A stretch of 9,102 nucleotides of DNA from DATKMG01 sp035541995 (GTDB taxonomy: Bacteria > Acidobacteriota > Terriglobia > Versatilivoradales > Versatilivoraceae): positions 1-9,102 of the forward strand of contig DATKMG010000505.1 in the NCBI GenBank assembly GCA_035541995.1, written 5' to 3'. A model generated the notes under the pieces. It was not told the origin of the DNA. It did no database searches and was given only the letters and a program-made list of their open reading frames with translations. Below, one piece after another: positions 7,801 through 9,102 of the stretch. A program made the translations under genes and the position numbers. How positions within the stretch are numbered: position 1 is the first letter of the stretch; each line of letters begins with the position of its first letter.

Positions 7801-9079
7801 CAAGGGTGAAACCCAGCTCACTCCGGAAGAAAAACTGCTTCGGGCCATCTTTGGCGAAAAGGCAGGCGACGTCCGCGATGCATCACTGGTGACCCCTCCC
7901 GGGATTGAGGGGGTCGTGGTTGATGTGAAGGTGTTCTCGCGGAAAGGCCAGGAGAAAGATGAACGGGCTAAGTCCATCGAGAGCTGGGAAATCGAGAAGT
8001 TGGAGAAGAACCTCAACGATGAAATCCGCATCCTTACCGATGAGCGAAACAAGCGGCTGTGCCAGTTCCTGGAGGGACAGGTTCTAACTACCGACCTGCT
8101 CAATGAGAGAACTGGGAGACGAATCCTGACCAAACGGACTACCCTGACCAAGGAAATCATTCAGCGGTTGAGCGCGAAGGATTTGTCGCGCGTCAAGATC
8201 GGCCAGAAGGACTTGCCGGTCTCCGAACAGGTATTGGAAATCGAAGAGATGACGGCACGCCAGATTGACGTGCTTCAGAAACTGCATGATGAGCGAATCG
8301 GTAAGCTGAAGAAGGGGGATGAGCTGCCACCGGGGGTAATCAAGTTGGTCAAAGTCTATGTGGCCATGAAACGCAAGCTTTCCGTGGGCGACAAAATGGC
8401 GGGGCGGCATGGAAACAAGGGAGTCATTGCCAGGGTGCTTCCGGATGAAGACATGCCCTATTTGCCTGACGGCACTCCCGTTGAGATTGTACTGAACCCA
8501 TTGGGTGTCCCTTCGCGTATGAACGTTGGGCAGATTTTGGAGACCCACCTTGGCTGGGCTGCCAGGGCACTCGGTTTGTATTTCGCCACTCCAGTGTTTG
8601 ATGGAGCCACTGAGAAGGAGATCAAAAAACAACTGGAGAACGCCTCTCTTCCGATGTCCGGTAAGACTTACTTGTGCGATGGTATGAGCGGAGAGCGCTT
8701 TGAACAGAAAGTGACAGTGGGCTACATTTATATGTTAAAGCTCTCTCACCTGGTGGATGACAAGATCCACGCCCGTTCGATCGGCCCTTACTCCCTGATT
8801 ACTCAGCAACCGCTGGGCGGGAAAGCCCAATTTGGTGGACAGCGCTTTGGAGAAATGGAAGTGTGGGCGCTGGAGGCCTATGGGGCTGCGCACATTCTCC
8901 AAGAACTGTTGACGGCCAAAGCTGACGACGTTTATGGCCGGGCCAAGATTTACGAAGCTATCGTCAAGGGAGAGGCTGCCATCGAGCCCGGCCTGCCCGA
9001 GTCCTTCAACGTGTTGATCCGCGAACTGCAGAGTCTCTGCCTGGATGTGGAACTATTGAAGAAGTCCCAGGTGAACTAG
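4811..9079 (+). CDS. rpoB: DNA-directed RNA polymerase subunit beta
   Basis: RpoB forms one half of the RNA polymerase active-site cleft with RpoC. The 1422-residue product is complete. The ATG at 4811 follows AAGGAG (4798-4803) by 7 nt. Landmarks, with E. coli equivalents: rifampicin pocket Q577 (513), D580 (516), H590 (526), S595 (531), all wild type; E921/D922 in NFEDA (813/814); K1195 and K1203 in GDKMAGRHGNKG (1065/1073); H1320 in DDKIHARS (1237). The C-terminus carries GGQRFGEMEVWALEAYG and the RpoC-contacting end. Three lineage inserts are seen: a Cys-rich double zinc ribbon at about 82-144 that E. coli lacks; about 41 residues at 668-709; and a charged, helical stretch at about 1047-1168 in the place of the E. 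coli beta-i9 insert. The E. coli-type insert in the second lobe (around 240-360, with TGEVLIEANQEL) is also present. Identity is certain. Confidence 0.99.
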   Translation: MAVASNGKRKERLNFSKILTSIQIPNLIEVQRKSYERFLQMNLLPAEREDVGLQAVFNSVFPISDFRGVSSLEFVDYSIGNWECKCSNLKGLSHLRSTCKSCGAVIVTNPFSIDEIVCPKCGTLNRNVSSFCNRCGDPVSLKLKYDVTECQERGMTYAAPLKVTIRLTIYDKDPETGTKSIRDIKEQEVYFGEIPLMTENGTFIVNGTERVIVSQLHRSPGVFFETANAKTYFLGKIIPYRGSWVEFEYDQKNILYVRIDRKRKFLGTIFLRALGLKSDEELLRAFYKTDQITVSENRLYWTVSENLVGMKVSHDIGNPKTKEVFCHAGKKITHNIYHLITKAHITQVEISSNDLEGCYTVADVVNKETGEVLIEANQELKPNTIAAIIEAGVTEFSVFNPERDDVGVVISQTMKKDSIKTSQEALIEIYRKLRPGDPPTLETATNLFEGMFFDSRKYDFSRVGRLKFNIKLDLNTPLDKRTLDAEDFYAVIAYLLKLRKNIGAVDDIDHLGNRRVRAVGELLENQFRIGLVRMERAIKEKMSVYQEMSTAMPHDLINAKPVMAAVREFFGSSQLSQFMDQTNPLSEITHKRRLSALGPGGLSRERAGFEVRDVHTTHYGRICPIETPEGPNIGLISSLSCYARINDFGFIESPYRKVKNGKVVDYVTIANSGDSDFKIGEHLEKAVVEGENKNLKARKKRIAEFEPYSFYLTAWEEDKYVIAQANVELDEEGNFTTELVNARQAGNFVLKNREEIDYIDVSPKQLVSVAASLIPFLENDDANRALMGSNMQRQAVPLLRAEAPYVGTGMERVTAHDSGAVVLCRRDGIVDSVDSERIIVRVDTGESGQLSREVGADIYQLKKFKRSNQNTCINQKPIVRKLDRVKAGEVLADGPCTDTGELALGRNVLVAFMPWRGYNFEDAILVSEKLVKEDYYTSIHIEEFETEARDTKLGPEEITRDIPNVSEGFLKDLDESGIIRIGATVKPGDVLVGKVTPKGETQLTPEEKLLRAIFGEKAGDVRDASLVTPPGIEGVVVDVKVFSRKGQEKDERAKSIESWEIEKLEKNLNDEIRILTDERNKRLCQFLEGQVLTTDLLNERTGRRILTKRTTLTKEIIQRLSAKDLSRVKIGQKDLPVSEQVLEIEEMTARQIDVLQKLHDERIGKLKKGDELPPGVIKLVKVYVAMKRKLSVGDKMAGRHGNKGVIARVLPDEDMPYLPDGTPVEIVLNPLGVPSRMNVGQILETHLGWAARALGLYFATPVFDGATEKEIKKQLENASLPMSGKTYLCDGMSGERFEQKVTVGYIYMLKLSHLVDDKIHARSIGPYSLITQQPLGGKAQFGGQRFGEMEVWALEAYGAAHILQELLTAKADDVYGRAKIYEAIVKGEAAIEPGLPESFNVLIRELQSLCLDVELLKKSQVN
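5054..5242 (+). other. RpoB insertion encoding two predicted zinc ribbons
   Basis: Residues 82-144 of RpoB interrupt the protrusion region at the point where E. coli reads GEPVFDVQEC: the flanks VDYSIGN and YDVTECQERG align to E. coli with an offset change of 61 residues. The insert carries four Cys pairs: C84/C86, C99/C102, C118/C121 and C132/C135. C118PKCG with C132NRCG is a textbook zinc ribbon (spacing 10 residues), and C84-K-C86 with C99KSC102 looks like a first, variant ribbon. The codon phase and base use do not differ from the rest of rpoB, and it stays in frame. I recall similar inserts in acidobacterial RpoB but could not check. Confidence 0.85.
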
Positions 9080-9083
9080 GAGG
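9078..9083 (+). promoter_or_regulatory. Ribosome binding site of rpoC overlapping the rpoB stop
   Basis: AGGAGG begins with the last two bases of the rpoB stop codon TAG and ends 7 nt before a TTG at 9091. Ribosomes finishing rpoB would therefore sit on the rpoC initiation signal, which suggests coupled, near-equal synthesis of the two subunits. Confidence 0.8.
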
Positions 9084-9090
9084 TTATACC

Positions 9091-9102
9091 TTGTATCGAC
9101 AG
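9091..9102 (+). CDS. rpoC: RNA polymerase subunit beta', first four codons only
   Basis: Only TTG TAT CGA CAG (M-Y-R-Q if TTG initiates) is inside the window; the gene runs off the right edge. The call rests on the universal rpoB-rpoC order, the perfect AGGAGG 7 nt upstream, and the resemblance of M-Y-R to RpoC N-termini that begin with Met, an aromatic residue and Arg. No ATG or GTG lies between the binding site and this codon. Confidence 0.75.

Noticed and set aside
7025..8632. Several long antisense frames opposite rpoB
   Set aside because: All overlap well-conserved rpoB codons and show no recognisable protein features.

Overview
This is the core translation/transcription cluster of a bacterium, with every gene on the + strand: tuf (EF-Tu), rpmG (L33), tRNA-Trp(CCA), secE, nusG, rplK, rplA, rplJ, rplL, rpoB, and the first four codons of rpoC at the right edge. 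No mobile element, CRISPR array, phage gene or foreign insertion is visible. The gene order is the ancestral bacterial one. The likely source is Acidobacteriota or a nearby lineage. This rests on recall of RpoB proteins with a Cys-rich N-terminal insertion and of the tuf-rpmG-trnW-secE arrangement, and no search was run.

Left part (1-1501): a complete tuf whose stop codon overlaps the start of a 49-codon rpmG (TAATG), then 85 nt with no gene, then a complete tRNA-Trp with an encoded CCA end. Middle (1502-4629): secE starts at a TTG forced by an upstream in-frame stop. It is followed by nusG and by the L11, L1, L10 and L7/L12 genes. The rplK-rplA and rplA-rplJ gaps are very short (9 and 20 nt). 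The rplA-rplJ gap is too short for the L10-leader RNA found there in many bacteria. The gaps before nusG (100 nt), between rplJ and rplL (126 nt) and between rplL and rpoB (181 nt) are longer and hold possible RNA hairpins. The best is a 10-bp GC-rich hairpin before rpoB.

Right part (4811-9102): rpoB encodes a 1422-residue beta subunit with an intact active site and rifampicin pocket. It carries a ~61-residue insertion near the N-terminus with four Cys pairs arranged as two zinc ribbons, plus a second ~41-residue insertion. A Shine-Dalgarno that overlaps the rpoB stop codon leads to a TTG start for rpoC.

The products act together. EF-Tu and tRNA-Trp serve elongation; L33, L11, L1, L10 and L7/L12 are large-subunit proteins, with L11/L10/L7-L12 forming the factor-recruiting stalk; SecE is part of the protein-export channel; NusG couples RNA polymerase to the ribosome; RpoB/RpoC form the polymerase core. 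The window is mostly ordinary housekeeping. The points most worth a second look are the RpoB zinc-ribbon insertion, the skewed codon usage of tuf with an apparent change near its 3' end, and the structured intergenic RNA before rplL and rpoB.
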